Assembly (NCBI GenBank): GCA_016787225.1
Contig: JAEUUY010000026.1
Location: forward strand, 62,001-126,000
Origin: Chitinophagales bacterium
Lineage (GTDB): Bacteria; Bacteroidota; Bacteroidia; Chitinophagales; JADJOU01
Length of the DNA stretch: 64,000 nucleotides
Direction: 5' to 3'
Position numbers and translations under genes: made by a program. This document shows, in pieces, positions 27,367-36,343 of this stretch; within the stretch, counting starts at the first letter, position 1; every line of letters begins with the position of its first letter. The notes beneath the pieces were generated by a model. That model had not been told where the DNA came from and made no database searches. It worked only from the letters and a program-made list of their open reading frames with translations.

Positions 27367-28071
27367 TTAATTACCTAAAGAAAATATAGTCGGTAGTTTA
27401 TGCAACTGAGGAGGCGATGCAACTCTCCACTCGCTTATTTTCTTTGTTTGGAGAATACTAGGTTCTCCACCAATGTTAGCTGCAATACCTAGTAATAAGT
27501 TAGGCGAACAAGTCTTAAGTATAAGTTCAAACAAACTTTGGTTTCTATATGGAGTTTCCATAAATAACTGTGTCTGACTTTCGTTAATAATCCGCAACTC
27601 TAAAGATTTAAGCTTTTTAGATTTCTCTAATAAATCTATCGGCAAATATCCATTGAATGCAAAATTTTGACCATTTAACCCACTTGCCACTAGAGCAAGC
27701 AATATGCTAGAAGGACCAGATAAAACTTCGACCTTCACACTATTTCTATGTGCCAATTTCACCACTTCGTTTCCTGGGTCAGCAATACATGGCATACCAG
27801 CCTCAGACATTAATCCTATGCTATGACCTTGTTGAAACCATTGTTCGACCTCAGATAAAGAAAAATGTTCTGCATGCTTATCATATTCAAAAAATTGGAC
27901 TTCAGTATCAAAATTAGCTTGGAAACCATATTTCCGTAAAACACGACGAGCTGTTCTTAAATTTTCTACTACGAAATGACGAATTGGAGCAATGGCGAGT
28001 TTTGTGCATTCTGTAATATCAGAAAGAGAATCCTCCACTATAGGTGTAGGAATTAAAATTAGCTTTGACAC
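27367..28071 (-). CDS. RsmI-like tetrapyrrole-methylase-fold SAM methyltransferase
   Basis: The 234-residue protein has the RsmI-type signature GLMSEAGMPCIADPGNEVV and the later SGPSSILLALVASG, with an N-terminal LILIPTPIVEDSL. Canonical RsmI 2'-O-methylates C1402 of 16S rRNA and is about 280 residues; this protein is shorter and has FFEYDKHAE in place of the usual segment, as in a Bacteroidota subgroup of RsmI-like enzymes. It may modify rRNA or another target. It follows the protease gene by 7 bases. Confidence 0.8.
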   Translation of the reverse strand: MSKLILIPTPIVEDSLSDITECTKLAIAPIRHFVVENLRTARRVLRKYGFQANFDTEVQFFEYDKHAEHFSLSEVEQWFQQGHSIGLMSEAGMPCIADPGNEVVKLAHRNSVKVEVLSGPSSILLALVASGLNGQNFAFNGYLPIDLLEKSKKLKSLELRIINESQTQLFMETPYRNQSLFELILKTCSPNLLLGIAANIGGEPSILQTKKISEWRVASPPQLHKLPTIFSLGN

Positions 28072-28078
28072 AGTTAAA

Positions 28079-29701
28079 CTACCAACTAATTTTTATCACT
28101 TCTCTATTAGTTTCTTTATGTACTTCAATAAAATAAAGTCCTTTTGGCAAACTCGAGAAGTTAAGTGTTAAGTTCTTGTTATCCGATGCACTTGTAGTAA
28201 TTTTTTGACCGACAGAATTAAAGAGACTTACATCATACCCACTATCGAACCATGTCAAATTTAAATCATTACCATTGAAATTATATACTAATTTTTCAGC
28301 ATCTTCGTTGGACGATATTGAAGCAGGAGCACCTGACAATTTAACACAACGGACAGTAGTAGCACCCGTATTTCCAGGGTCTAACCAGGGTTTTAATCTT
28401 CTATCATTAGCTGTCCCAAATTTATCCCAATGCATGAATAGTCGACCATAAAAGTCTGTTCCATCTAGGTTAGTACATAAAGCAGACCCACCAGTCAAGG
28501 TTCCTATAAGAAGACCATTGCTATTAATCAAGGCAGAACCAGAAGAACCCTCATCTGTAACTGAACGACCGCCAACCGTTGATGTCCACTTCATTGAAAA
28601 ATGAGTATTAAGAACATTGCCCCCATAGCTTGCCAAAACTGCCCAATCATTGGATGTACTTACTTTTTTAATATCGCCTTTTGGGTGATGATAGCAGTAA
28701 TTTCCGAAATGAGTAGATTCTGATCTATCCCATCCTTGAAATGTAAAATCATGCACAGCAGTGGATAAGGTAGAATTCAATCTTAATAGTAAAAAATCAG
28801 AAGAGAATTCTCCGTTATCCGTGCCAGAATATGCAGGAGCAGTACAGCCCTTAAAAGTTATTGGACTAGGCTCAGAAGGTTGATTAGAACAGGAATCAGA
28901 TTGATAAAGAAAATCGAACTCCCAATTAACTAAATCTAACAAGCTACTTTTCGCACTGCAGTGATTAGCCGTTAAAATGTAAGGGGTTTTATCTTCCGAT
29001 GTATTATTAACCAAAGTTCCCGTGCAGAATCCTGAAAAACTTGAGCCAGTTACACGGATCCGACATGTTGCGTCGCGAGCTGCAGGTTTTGCATTTCCTT
29101 CTGGGCAGCCAGAATTAATCATACATGAAGCCGCAGACCCGAATCCGTTGCCATTACTACTTTTCAATCCTCTAAAATAATGATATACCTTGGTAATTGA
29201 AAAATCACTAGTTTGAATAGAGGCTGGTTCTACATATTCGACTACAATTTCACTACCCAATACATGTGAAGTCAAAAACTCTCCATTGGACTGATAATTG
29301 TCTTTATCAGAATACAATCCTGCGAAATGTGTTCTTTCTTTGTTATACAACCAGAGCTTGGCTCCATTTTGTAGTTTGAAATTTTCAAATAACAGCATCA
29401 TGCCTAAAGCATCCTTAGACTTAATCATCAATCGGTAGACCTTATCATGGTTTGGCAATATTTCAGAAAGGGTGAAATCTGAGAAATGAATCTGGGCAGG
29501 GATAGCGGAAGCACAGATATAAGAAGCATGTTTTATTTCCTTTAATCGCTCTATTTCGACTGCATCTGCCTTGACTTCTTTCGTAGCTATTGCAGACCAT
29601 TTCCCATCTCTATTCCAGCTCTCAGGAGGTAGACTCTTATTCCCAAACTGAGCTTGAATAAATAAAGGACTAAAAACTAATATAAATAAAAACTGCTTCA
29701 T
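28079..29701 (-). CDS. secreted trypsin-like protease, lysyl-endopeptidase-like, type IX cargo
   Basis: From the ATG at 29701 the protein is 540 residues; six extra codons upstream would spoil the signal peptide MKQFLFILVFSPLFIQAQ and cross toward the promoter. The serine-protease core shows YILTANHCSAKSS (His), DFLLLRLNS (Asp region) and DEGSSGSALINSNGLLIGTLTGG (Ser), with several cysteines, resembling Achromobacter lysyl endopeptidase. A C-terminal type A sorting tail (YDVSLFNSVGQKI, LPKGLYFIEV) indicates export by the type IX system. It probably degrades extracellular protein. Confidence 0.88.
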   Translation of the reverse strand: MKQFLFILVFSPLFIQAQFGNKSLPPESWNRDGKWSAIATKEVKADAVEIERLKEIKHASYICASAIPAQIHFSDFTLSEILPNHDKVYRLMIKSKDALGMMLLFENFKLQNGAKLWLYNKERTHFAGLYSDKDNYQSNGEFLTSHVLGSEIVVEYVEPASIQTSDFSITKVYHYFRGLKSSNGNGFGSAASCMINSGCPEGNAKPAARDATCRIRVTGSSFSGFCTGTLVNNTSEDKTPYILTANHCSAKSSLLDLVNWEFDFLYQSDSCSNQPSEPSPITFKGCTAPAYSGTDNGEFSSDFLLLRLNSTLSTAVHDFTFQGWDRSESTHFGNYCYHHPKGDIKKVSTSNDWAVLASYGGNVLNTHFSMKWTSTVGGRSVTDEGSSGSALINSNGLLIGTLTGGSALCTNLDGTDFYGRLFMHWDKFGTANDRRLKPWLDPGNTGATTVRCVKLSGAPASISSNEDAEKLVYNFNGNDLNLTWFDSGYDVSLFNSVGQKITTSASDNKNLTLNFSSLPKGLYFIEVHKETNREVIKISW

Positions 29702-29716
29702 ACGAATGGCTTTATA

Positions 29717-29724
29717 CAAATGTA
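29717..29724 (-). promoter_or_regulatory. -7 box TACATTTG of the protease gene
   Basis: On the minus strand TACATTTG lies 15 bases before the ATG at 29701. It supports that start over the upstream ATG at 29719, which would overlap the box. Confidence 0.5.
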
Positions 29725-29807
29725 ATTAATTTTCTATAATTCTTAAATCTTGTTTTCCAATCTTAGATATCACTAGAATTATTAATTTATAGTCAATATT
29801 TTTCTTT

Positions 29808-29815
29808 TATTTTTG
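29808..29815 (+). promoter_or_regulatory. -7 box TATTTTTG of the beta-barrel gene
   Basis: TATTTTTG fits TAnnTTTG and lies 16 bases before the ATG at 29832. The surrounding T-rich tract lowers its specificity. Confidence 0.4.
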
Positions 29816-29831
29816 TTTTTAAAATTACCTT

Positions 29832-30482
29832 ATGAGTACAAAAATTTTATTTTTAGTTTTTTTGATGCAGACAATAAACCTATGTTCACAAGACCCTGTT
29901 AAGAAGTCTATTTTTTTTGGTGGTAGGTTGGGATTGTCAACAATGTATGTTACGGAATCTGCTGGTAGTTTGAAGGCAGACTACGATAATAGAACTGGTA
30001 TAAATACAGCTTTATTTTTTGAATTTGAACTTGGCAAGCATTTTAGCTTTCAGCCAGAATTGAATTTTACAAACAAAGGTTATAAATTTAATCAAGGTCA
30101 ATCGGTTAATGTAAAACTAAATTATCTGGAGTTACCTTTAATTTTAAAACCTAAGATTCCCCTAGGTGAAAATTTTGAAATCTATGGAGACATAGGCCCA
30201 TCTTTCTCACTTGGTCTTGGTGGAGAAGCTATAGTAAATAACAGAGCCTATGGAGACCTGTTTGGTGATGGCGGATATAGAAGTTTTGATCTCGGTTTGA
30301 ACTATGGTGGGGGATTTAATGTAAAACTAAGTTCTGGGTACAAATTTGGATTAGGCATACGTTTTTTCAAAGGACTTAGCGAACTATATCCACCAAACAG
30401 CGGTGGTTCATCTGGATTCGGTAGTGTTTCAGGCAGAAACAACGGGTTTATTGTTGGTTTTAGTTTAATGAACAACCTATAG
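29832..30482 (+). CDS. outer-membrane beta-barrel protein (PorT-like / OMP_b-brl_2)
   Basis: The 216-residue protein has a signal peptide (MSTKILFLVFLMQTINLCSQ) and alternating hydrophobic strands with Gly and aromatic residues: GGRLGLSTMYV, FQPELNFTNKGYKF, LNYLELPLILKPK, GDIGPSFSLGLGGE, LGLNYGGGFNVKL. This is characteristic of the small PorT-family beta barrels abundant in Bacteroidota. Specific function cannot be inferred. It stands alone, divergent from the protease and convergent with the mutase. Confidence 0.82.
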   Translation: MSTKILFLVFLMQTINLCSQDPVKKSIFFGGRLGLSTMYVTESAGSLKADYDNRTGINTALFFEFELGKHFSFQPELNFTNKGYKFNQGQSVNVKLNYLELPLILKPKIPLGENFEIYGDIGPSFSLGLGGEAIVNNRAYGDLFGDGGYRSFDLGLNYGGGFNVKLSSGYKFGLGIRFFKGLSELYPPNSGGSSGFGSVSGRNNGFIVGFSLMNNL

Positions 30483-30546
30483 AAGAACCAGGTCTAAGAA
30501 ATTAGAATGTTCAAACGTTGAATTTTTAATAAAACTCAAGGAAGAC

Positions 30547-32718
30547 CTACATATTCCTCCTATACTGTCCGCCCACTTCATATAGTGCATGGGATATTTG
30601 CCCTAAGGAGCAAACCTTGCCTGCTTCCATCAATTCGTTGAAGAGATTTTTATTTTGTAGCGAGGCGAGTTTGAGATTATCGAGTGCTGCTTTTTGCTCA
30701 GCTGAATATTTAGAATGTAGAGATTGAAGAGTGGCTATTTGTTGCTGCTTTTCATTTTCAGTAGCACGGATAACTTCTCCCGGTATCACCGTGGGTGAGC
30801 CTTTGCTATTGAGAAAAGTATTGACGCCTATGATAGGATATTCTCCTGTATGCTTGAGCATTTCGTAGTGCATAGATTCTTCTTGAATCTTTCCTCGCTG
30901 ATACATAGTCTCCATAGCGCCTAGCACTCCTCCTCTTTCTGTCAATTTATCAAACTCCATGAGGATGGCTTCTTCCACTAAATCGGTCAACTCTTCTATG
31001 ATAAACGAACCTTGATTGGGGTTTTGATTTTTAGCCAAACCTAATTCGTGATTGATAATCATCTGAATAGCCATGGCACGACGCACAGACTCTTCGGTAG
31101 GTGTGGTTATCGCTTCATCGTAGGCATTGGTGTGTAAAGAATTACAATTGTCATAAATAGCATATAGCGCTTGCAAGGTAGTGCGAATATCATTAAAATC
31201 AATTTCCTGAGCGTGTAAGGAACGACCTGATGTTTGAATATGATATTTGAGCATTTGGCTGCGCTCATTTCCTCCATAGAGATTCTTTACAGCTTTGGCC
31301 CATATACGACGCGCTACACGACCTATCACAGAGTACTCCGGATCTACACCATTCGAAAAGAAAAAGGAAAAGTTCGGAGCAAAATCATCGATTTTCATAC
31401 CTCGTGATACGTAGTATTCTAGAAATGTAAAACCATTGGAAAGCGTAAAGGCAAGCTGTGAAATAGGATTAGCTCCAGCTTCAGCAATATGATAGCCCGA
31501 GATGGAGACGGAATAAAAATTGCGAATCTTATTTTGAATAAAATATTCTTGTACATCTCCCATCAATTTCAGAGCGAAATCAGTAGAGAAAATACAAGTA
31601 TTCTGTGCTTGATCTTCTTTGAGAATATCTGCCTGCACCGTACCTCTTACCTTGGCTATGGTTTCTGCTTTTATTTTTTCATAAACTTCTTTAGGCAATA
31701 CTTGGTCACCTGTTACTCCGAGTAGCATAAGGCCTAGTCCATTGTTACCCTCTGGCAATTCAGCAGATTCATAAGGAGTATAAGCTGGTTGCTTTTTCCC
31801 TTTGTATATTTCTGCTATCTTCTCTTTTACCTCAGCCTCCAATCCATTCTCCTTGATATGTTTTTCGCACTGCTGGTCTATGGCTGTATTCATAAAAAAG
31901 GATACCAACATAGGTGCTGGTCCATTGATGGTCATAGAAACCGAACAGTTGGGTTCGCATAAGTCAAAACCACTGTAAAGTTTTTTCATATCATCAAGGC
32001 AGCATATACTCACGCCTGCGTTGCCTATTTTGCCATAAATATCAGGACGGTGGTCAGGATCTTCACCATAGAGTGTCACACTATCAAATGCAGTAGATAA
32101 TCTCTTCGCTGGTAATCCTAGAGACACATAATGAAATCGCTTATTGGTTCGCTCAGGGCTACCTTCTCCTGCAAACATCCGCGTAGGGTCTTCATTCTCA
32201 CGCTTAAATGGATAGACTCCGGCTGTGTATGGAAATTCTCCTGGAACATTTTCTTGCAAATTCCATTTCAAAATATCTCCCCATGCAGTGTATTTCGGCA
32301 TAGACACCTTAGGGATACTGAGGTGAGATAAAGACTTGGTATGAGTAGCTATTTTTAATTCTTTGTCACGAACTTTGAATACATAAAATTCATCCTTGTA
32401 TCGTTGAACTTTTGATTGCCACCCTTCAATAATCTTGCGATTCTCGACAGTTAACTTTTCATCTAAGGATTTATATAATCTATCTAGTGCTGCCACCAAA
32501 GTTTCATCCTCTGCTTTCTTAGCCTCTTCTTTAGCTAGAAATAGGGCATATAGTCGTTGTGCTATATCCGATTGATCGCTGACATCTTTATTAAACTTTC
32601 GGATGGACTCTGATATTTCAGATAAATAGCGATTTCTATGAGGAGGAATGATATAAATCTTTTCACTCGTGCCAGTGGCTGTAAGTTTCTTTACTAGAAA
32701 TAATGCTTGTGTGGACAT
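30547..32718 (-). CDS. acyl-CoA mutase core, IcmF-type, lacking B12 and G-protein domains
   Basis: The 723-residue protein is a methylmalonyl-CoA-mutase-family TIM barrel ([65 protein letters not shown]). It ends [20 protein letters not shown] and has [20 protein letters not shown] near its N-terminus; both resemble the C-terminal two thirds of fused isobutyryl-CoA mutase IcmF. The N-terminal cobalamin-binding domain (DxHxxG) and MeaI-type GTPase of IcmF are not encoded here, nor is a C-terminal B12 domain present. It would need a separate B12 subunit. It starts 10 bases after the toxin stop, probably in one transcript. Confidence 0.85.
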   Translation of the reverse strand: MSTQALFLVKKLTATGTSEKIYIIPPHRNRYLSEISESIRKFNKDVSDQSDIAQRLYALFLAKEEAKKAEDETLVAALDRLYKSLDEKLTVENRKIIEGWQSKVQRYKDEFYVFKVRDKELKIATHTKSLSHLSIPKVSMPKYTAWGDILKWNLQENVPGEFPYTAGVYPFKRENEDPTRMFAGEGSPERTNKRFHYVSLGLPAKRLSTAFDSVTLYGEDPDHRPDIYGKIGNAGVSICCLDDMKKLYSGFDLCEPNCSVSMTINGPAPMLVSFFMNTAIDQQCEKHIKENGLEAEVKEKIAEIYKGKKQPAYTPYESAELPEGNNGLGLMLLGVTGDQVLPKEVYEKIKAETIAKVRGTVQADILKEDQAQNTCIFSTDFALKLMGDVQEYFIQNKIRNFYSVSISGYHIAEAGANPISQLAFTLSNGFTFLEYYVSRGMKIDDFAPNFSFFFSNGVDPEYSVIGRVARRIWAKAVKNLYGGNERSQMLKYHIQTSGRSLHAQEIDFNDIRTTLQALYAIYDNCNSLHTNAYDEAITTPTEESVRRAMAIQMIINHELGLAKNQNPNQGSFIIEELTDLVEEAILMEFDKLTERGGVLGAMETMYQRGKIQEESMHYEMLKHTGEYPIIGVNTFLNSKGSPTVIPGEVIRATENEKQQQIATLQSLHSKYSAEQKAALDNLKLASLQNKNLFNELMEAGKVCSLGQISHALYEVGGQYRRNM

Positions 32719-32728
32719 AATGATTAAA

Positions 32729-33052
32729 TTATAAATCTAAATATTGTGCGAATTTTTCGTGATTGTTGAAGATATAGGTATCGTGGATTTCAGAGTTTAA
32801 CTTATTAAAAAACACATACCAAGTTGTTCGAGGATTAGTGTTAAAGCTTAAATAACTTGAACCTAATTCTTTTAATTTTTTAGGGGAGTTTTTTTCAGTC
32901 CTTAATCTAATGCCTTCTTCGATTTTAAGTAATAAATCATCTACATATTCATATGCACTTGACTTAAACCCAAAATACTCATTTAAAAATAATGAATCTA
33001 TCAAATTTGATAAATATAACTCTACCTGACTAGTATAAGTTAGCTTTTCCAA
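32729..33052 (-). CDS. ParE/RelE-like toxin of a type II pair
   Basis: This 107-residue basic protein has the arrangement of a ParE/RelE-superfamily toxin: an N-terminal helical hairpin ([20 protein letters not shown]) and a beta-rich C-terminal half ending [16 protein letters not shown] and [15 protein letters not shown]. Similarity is at the fold-pattern level; I cannot name the subfamily. It overlaps the preceding 67-residue gene by 13 bases, the usual coupling of antitoxin and toxin. It appears intact. Confidence 0.6.
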   Translation of the reverse strand: MEKLTYTSQVELYLSNLIDSLFLNEYFGFKSSAYEYVDDLLLKIEEGIRLRTEKNSPKKLKELGSSYLSFNTNPRTTWYVFFNKLNSEIHDTYIFNNHEKFAQYLDL

Positions 33053-33243
33053 GGCAAATTATCTATATGTTTGTAAAGTCTTTCTTTAAGTTCTTCTCCC
33101 GTGATTACACTACTTGGGTCACGTTTCACTTTGATAGATTGAATTTCCAATAACGCTAATACTCTATTCAAGAATTCTTCGTCCTGATTGTCGTTGATTA
33201 TTTGAATAATTTCTTTTTTCATTTCTTCCAATAATACTTCCAT
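33040..33243 (-). CDS. probable antitoxin of the ParE/RelE-like pair
   Basis: The 67-residue acidic, helical protein (MKKEIIQIINDNQDEEFLNRVLALLEIQ then TGEELKERLYKHIDNL) resembles small antitoxins found upstream of ParE-like toxins in Bacteroidota. It is the first gene of the operon and overlaps the toxin gene by 13 bases. A well-formed promoter lies directly upstream. No clear DNA-binding motif is visible, so the assignment rests on size, order and overlap. Confidence 0.6.
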   Translation of the reverse strand: MEVLLEEMKKEIIQIINDNQDEEFLNRVLALLEIQSIKVKRDPSSVITGEELKERLYKHIDNLPWKS

Positions 33244-33264
33244 ATATGGTAGTGTTTAGACCCA

Positions 33265-33295
33265 CAAATCTACAAAATAATTCCGAAAATTCAAA
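33265..33295 (-). promoter_or_regulatory. promoter of the toxin-antitoxin operon (TTTG-N19-TAGATTTG)
   Basis: On the minus strand TTTG (33292-33295) and TAGATTTG (33265-33272) are 19 bases apart, a close match to the Bacteroidota consensus. TTAGAC occurs at 33256-33261 and 33302-33307, with its complement GTCTAA at 33323-33328, flanking the promoter; these could be repressor half-sites. The same promoter would read through to the mutase gene. Confidence 0.65.
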
Positions 33296-33393
33296 GAAAA
33301 GTTAGACCTAAAATGTTATAACGTCTAAATCTGAAAATAAAAACTTTTCGTAAAAATGAGTATGGCTTTTTCTATCTGGAATCAGATTAAAAG

Positions 33394-33969
33394 CTATTGT
33401 GAAAGGTAATCTTTTGAATTTGGACCTAGACAAAAAAGCAAATCTAAAATAGATAAATCAGGTTGAAATGCGTACTTATATCGAAAGACTTGAGGGTATA
33501 CTGACAACTGTGTTTCAAACTCATTTGGGGTAAATTTTATAGTTGAAATAAATTCAGATTCCATAACTATGTTTTGTAATTTCAATATCCGAATAATTTC
33601 TAAAAATATCTTCTTATTTAAATCCAATAGCTTTATTGGTTTGGAATTAAGTATACTCTCAAAATAAGGCATATAAAATTCATAAAATGGACTTTTTGAA
33701 TAGGCAGATTGAAGTGTCATTTTATGCTTAGATATCCAATTCTCTCCATAAGAAATTTCGATTTCATCAAATGGCACTTTACTTCCTCTTCCTCCTATTA
33801 GCGGAACAGACATGGTTTGCAATCCATTAGCCATTAGTATTATCGTACGATTTGCATAAGACTTTTTGGGTATAACTTGTTTAGTTGAAAGAACTATTTC
33901 ATTCTCGGAAAGAATGGTCTTCCAGTATGCAATATTACCAAAATAGTAGAGTGGGAAAACTTCTGACAA
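33394..33969 (-). CDS. WbqC-family protein
   Basis: The 191-residue protein matches the WbqC family: FPLYYFGNIAYW at the N-terminus, the SVPLIGG segment, ENWISKHKMTLQSAYSKSPFYEFYMP and the C-terminal YPQVF motif. Family members occur in surface-glycan loci and near signal peptidases, but the activity is not established. The start appears to be TTG at 33969, 11 bases after the sppA stop, because no in-frame ATG precedes the conserved FPLYYF segment. Probably co-transcribed with sppA. Confidence 0.82.
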   Translation of the reverse strand: MSEVFPLYYFGNIAYWKTILSENEIVLSTKQVIPKKSYANRTIILMANGLQTMSVPLIGGRGSKVPFDEIEISYGENWISKHKMTLQSAYSKSPFYEFYMPYFESILNSKPIKLLDLNKKIFLEIIRILKLQNIVMESEFISTIKFTPNEFETQLSVYPQVFRYKYAFQPDLSILDLLFCLGPNSKDYLSQ

Positions 33970-33980
33970 TGAACGAAAGC

Positions 33981-35750
33981 TTATAGTCCATTGATTTGAT
34001 AAACCATTCTCATCTGAGCGCCACGAATTGATTCGAACGACTTTAGCATATCGTAATACTTAGCATATGAGCCAAGCTTTGACTTCAAATATTTTTCTTC
34101 AATAGAAGACCTAGTATCCTCTCCTGAAAACTCTTCCATAAGCATTGCAAATTCACTTTTACGTTTATTATAAAAGTAATAGTCTGTCTCGTCAATATTG
34201 TTCGATTTTGCTATATACGAAATAGCTTCTTTTAATCCTCCTATTTCATCTACAAGCTTGAGCTCTTTAGCGCGTATGCCGCTCCAAACTCTTCCTTGGG
34301 CTATGGTTTCTACACTATCTACATTCATTTTTCTCCCCTTCGCTACCACTGACTTAAAGCTAATATAAATTTTATCAATAGCTTGTTGAATTTTAGTTGC
34401 TTCTAAAGGATCAAAATTTTTGTGAATGCCCATAGCTGCATGCTCGTGCAATTCAACTTCATCGAAAGTTACGCCTAACTTATTTTCCATCATTTGACCA
34501 ATATTTGGAATAATACCAAAGACTCCTATTGAACCAGTAATGGTATTCTTCTCAGCAAATATTTTTTCAGCGCCACTAGCTATATAATAGCCCCCACTTG
34601 CAGCCACGTTCCCCATAGAAACTACCAAGGGCTTCTTCTTTCTTAACAATTCAAGCTCTCTTAAAATTACATCGGATGCAAGAGCGCTTCCACCAGGTGA
34701 GTTGACTCGTAAAACTACCGCTTTAATGTCTTCATTTTCTGTCATTGCTCGGATATCTTTGACCATATTCTCAGAACCTATGCTACCTTCTTCTGCTTTG
34801 CCGTCTATAATATCACCTTCAGCGACGTATACTGCTATGCCTTTACTTCCTATGGATGGAAATTTATCTTCTAAGAAGCTCGACATAGTCATTTTTTTCA
34901 ATTCTGCTTTATCTCCGAGTTTTAATAACTTTTTCAATTCTCCTTCTGCTTCATCGAGATAAGTTATTTTATCTATCAAGCCAGCGTTCATGGCATCCTC
35001 AGGCATCGACGTGCGCATTTCATTTATTGCCAGATTTAATACATCCACACTTAATTTTCTATCAGAGGCTATATTCGCGAGCACTGTATTGGAAATATCG
35101 GACAATAATTCTTTCATTTGCATCTTATTCTCTTCACTCATTTTCTCTAGACGAAAAGGCTCTGTTGCGCTCTTAAATTTTCCAGCATAAAAAATTTGTG
35201 GCTTTATTTCTAACTTTTCTAAAGTCTTTTTGAAAAATGTCAACTGCGCTGCAAAACCTCGTACATCAAGGGCTCCTTGAGGATTGACCATAACTTTGTC
35301 TGCTATGCTGCCTAAATAGTACATTTTTTGCGAAATGGTTTCGCCATATGCCACAACAGGTTTTTTGCTTGACTTAAATTCTGAAATAGCTTGTCGTAAT
35401 AAATCGATTTGAGCATAGGACAACTCTTCGTTATAATTCATCTGAAGCCATAATGCTTTGATGGTTTTATCCTCTTTTGCCTTTTTTATTCCATCGATTA
35501 TATCGTATATACTAATAGCACTTTGATTTCCCTGACTCATACCGAATTCAAAGCTTTTATCCTGCGATAAATCAGACAATCCACTTCGAATATTCAATGT
35601 AAGAATGTGGTCACCTTTTACTTTCTCCTTGCCATTTTTAGCACTCATAGCTATGCCAGCAATTAGTCCAATCATCAAGAAGAAAAATATTCCAAAAAAT
35701 ATTATATTCCCAAAAATCACTGCCAACATCGTCTTTAAAAAATTTCTCAT
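33981..35750 (-). CDS. sppA: signal peptide peptidase SppA, 67K type
   Basis: The 589-residue membrane-anchored protease has an N-terminal membrane helix (NIIFFGIFFFLMIGLIAGIA) and two tandem S49 domains. The catalytic lysine lies in YAGKFKSATEPF near residue 190 and the serine nucleophile in GNVAASGGYYIA near residue 390, as in E. coli SppA where the two domains share the active site. It degrades cleaved signal peptides. It is divergent from folK, a gene order I recall from other Bacteroidota. Confidence 0.95.
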   Translation of the reverse strand: MRNFLKTMLAVIFGNIIFFGIFFFLMIGLIAGIAMSAKNGKEKVKGDHILTLNIRSGLSDLSQDKSFEFGMSQGNQSAISIYDIIDGIKKAKEDKTIKALWLQMNYNEELSYAQIDLLRQAISEFKSSKKPVVAYGETISQKMYYLGSIADKVMVNPQGALDVRGFAAQLTFFKKTLEKLEIKPQIFYAGKFKSATEPFRLEKMSEENKMQMKELLSDISNTVLANIASDRKLSVDVLNLAINEMRTSMPEDAMNAGLIDKITYLDEAEGELKKLLKLGDKAELKKMTMSSFLEDKFPSIGSKGIAVYVAEGDIIDGKAEEGSIGSENMVKDIRAMTENEDIKAVVLRVNSPGGSALASDVILRELELLRKKKPLVVSMGNVAASGGYYIASGAEKIFAEKNTITGSIGVFGIIPNIGQMMENKLGVTFDEVELHEHAAMGIHKNFDPLEATKIQQAIDKIYISFKSVVAKGRKMNVDSVETIAQGRVWSGIRAKELKLVDEIGGLKEAISYIAKSNNIDETDYYFYNKRKSEFAMLMEEFSGEDTRSSIEEKYLKSKLGSYAKYYDMLKSFESIRGAQMRMVYQINGL

Positions 35751-35795
35751 ACTATATGGTTTTTTTTATTGAATTTTGCTGTAAAGATAAGAAAA

Positions 35796-36284
35796 ATGGC
35801 AGTCATACACCTTTTATTAGGCAGCAACATAGGCAATAGAATGAAGCAGCTAGAGAAAGCTCGTGAGCAGGTCGAATCAAAGATTGGCAAAATATTAAAA
35901 AAATCTAAAATATATGAAACGCAGCCTTGGGGAGAGAATGAGCAAGATGAATTTTTAAATCAAGCATTAGAAGTAGAGACCAAATTAAAACCAAAAAAGG
36001 TTTTAGAAAAAATAGCGGAAATTGAGAAATTGATGGAGCGCGAGGAAACCTATAAATGGGGACCACGAGAAATAGATATAGATATACTGATGTATGAGGA
36101 TGAAATGATTTGTGAAATGGATTTGACAATTCCACATCCTTTTCTACATGAACGAAGATTTACGTTAATCCCTCTGTCTGAAATAGCCCCTGAGCTCTAT
36201 CATCCCATCATGGGAGCTACGATACTAGACTTGTTATTAGATTGTGAAGACACACTTGAGGTCAACGAATATAAAGGAAAATAA
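35796..36284 (+). CDS. folK: 2-amino-4-hydroxy-6-hydroxymethyldihydropteridine pyrophosphokinase
   Basis: From the ATG at 35796 the protein is 162 residues, the normal HPPK length; a TTG nine codons upstream is less likely because homologues start at HLLLGSNIGNR. Motifs are LLLGSNIGNR (ATP/pterin site), YETQPWGENEQDEFLNQ, and WGPREIDIDILMY with the Mg-binding DIDI. It makes the dihydropterin pyrophosphate substrate of FolP in folate synthesis. It is followed by the deoxynucleoside kinase gene on the same strand. Confidence 0.96.
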   Translation: MAVIHLLLGSNIGNRMKQLEKAREQVESKIGKILKKSKIYETQPWGENEQDEFLNQALEVETKLKPKKVLEKIAEIEKLMEREETYKWGPREIDIDILMYEDEMICEMDLTIPHPFLHERRFTLIPLSEIAPELYHPIMGATILDLLLDCEDTLEVNEYKGK

Positions 36285-36343
36285 CAAAGTCAGTAATCCA
36301 AAGCATATAGCTTCTTTATACTCATTTTTGTACATACATCAAA

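Noticed and set aside
30483-30546. Short hairpin TTCAA-ACG-TTGAA with T5 between convergent genes as a terminator
   Set aside because: A five-bp AT-rich stem is too weak to claim.
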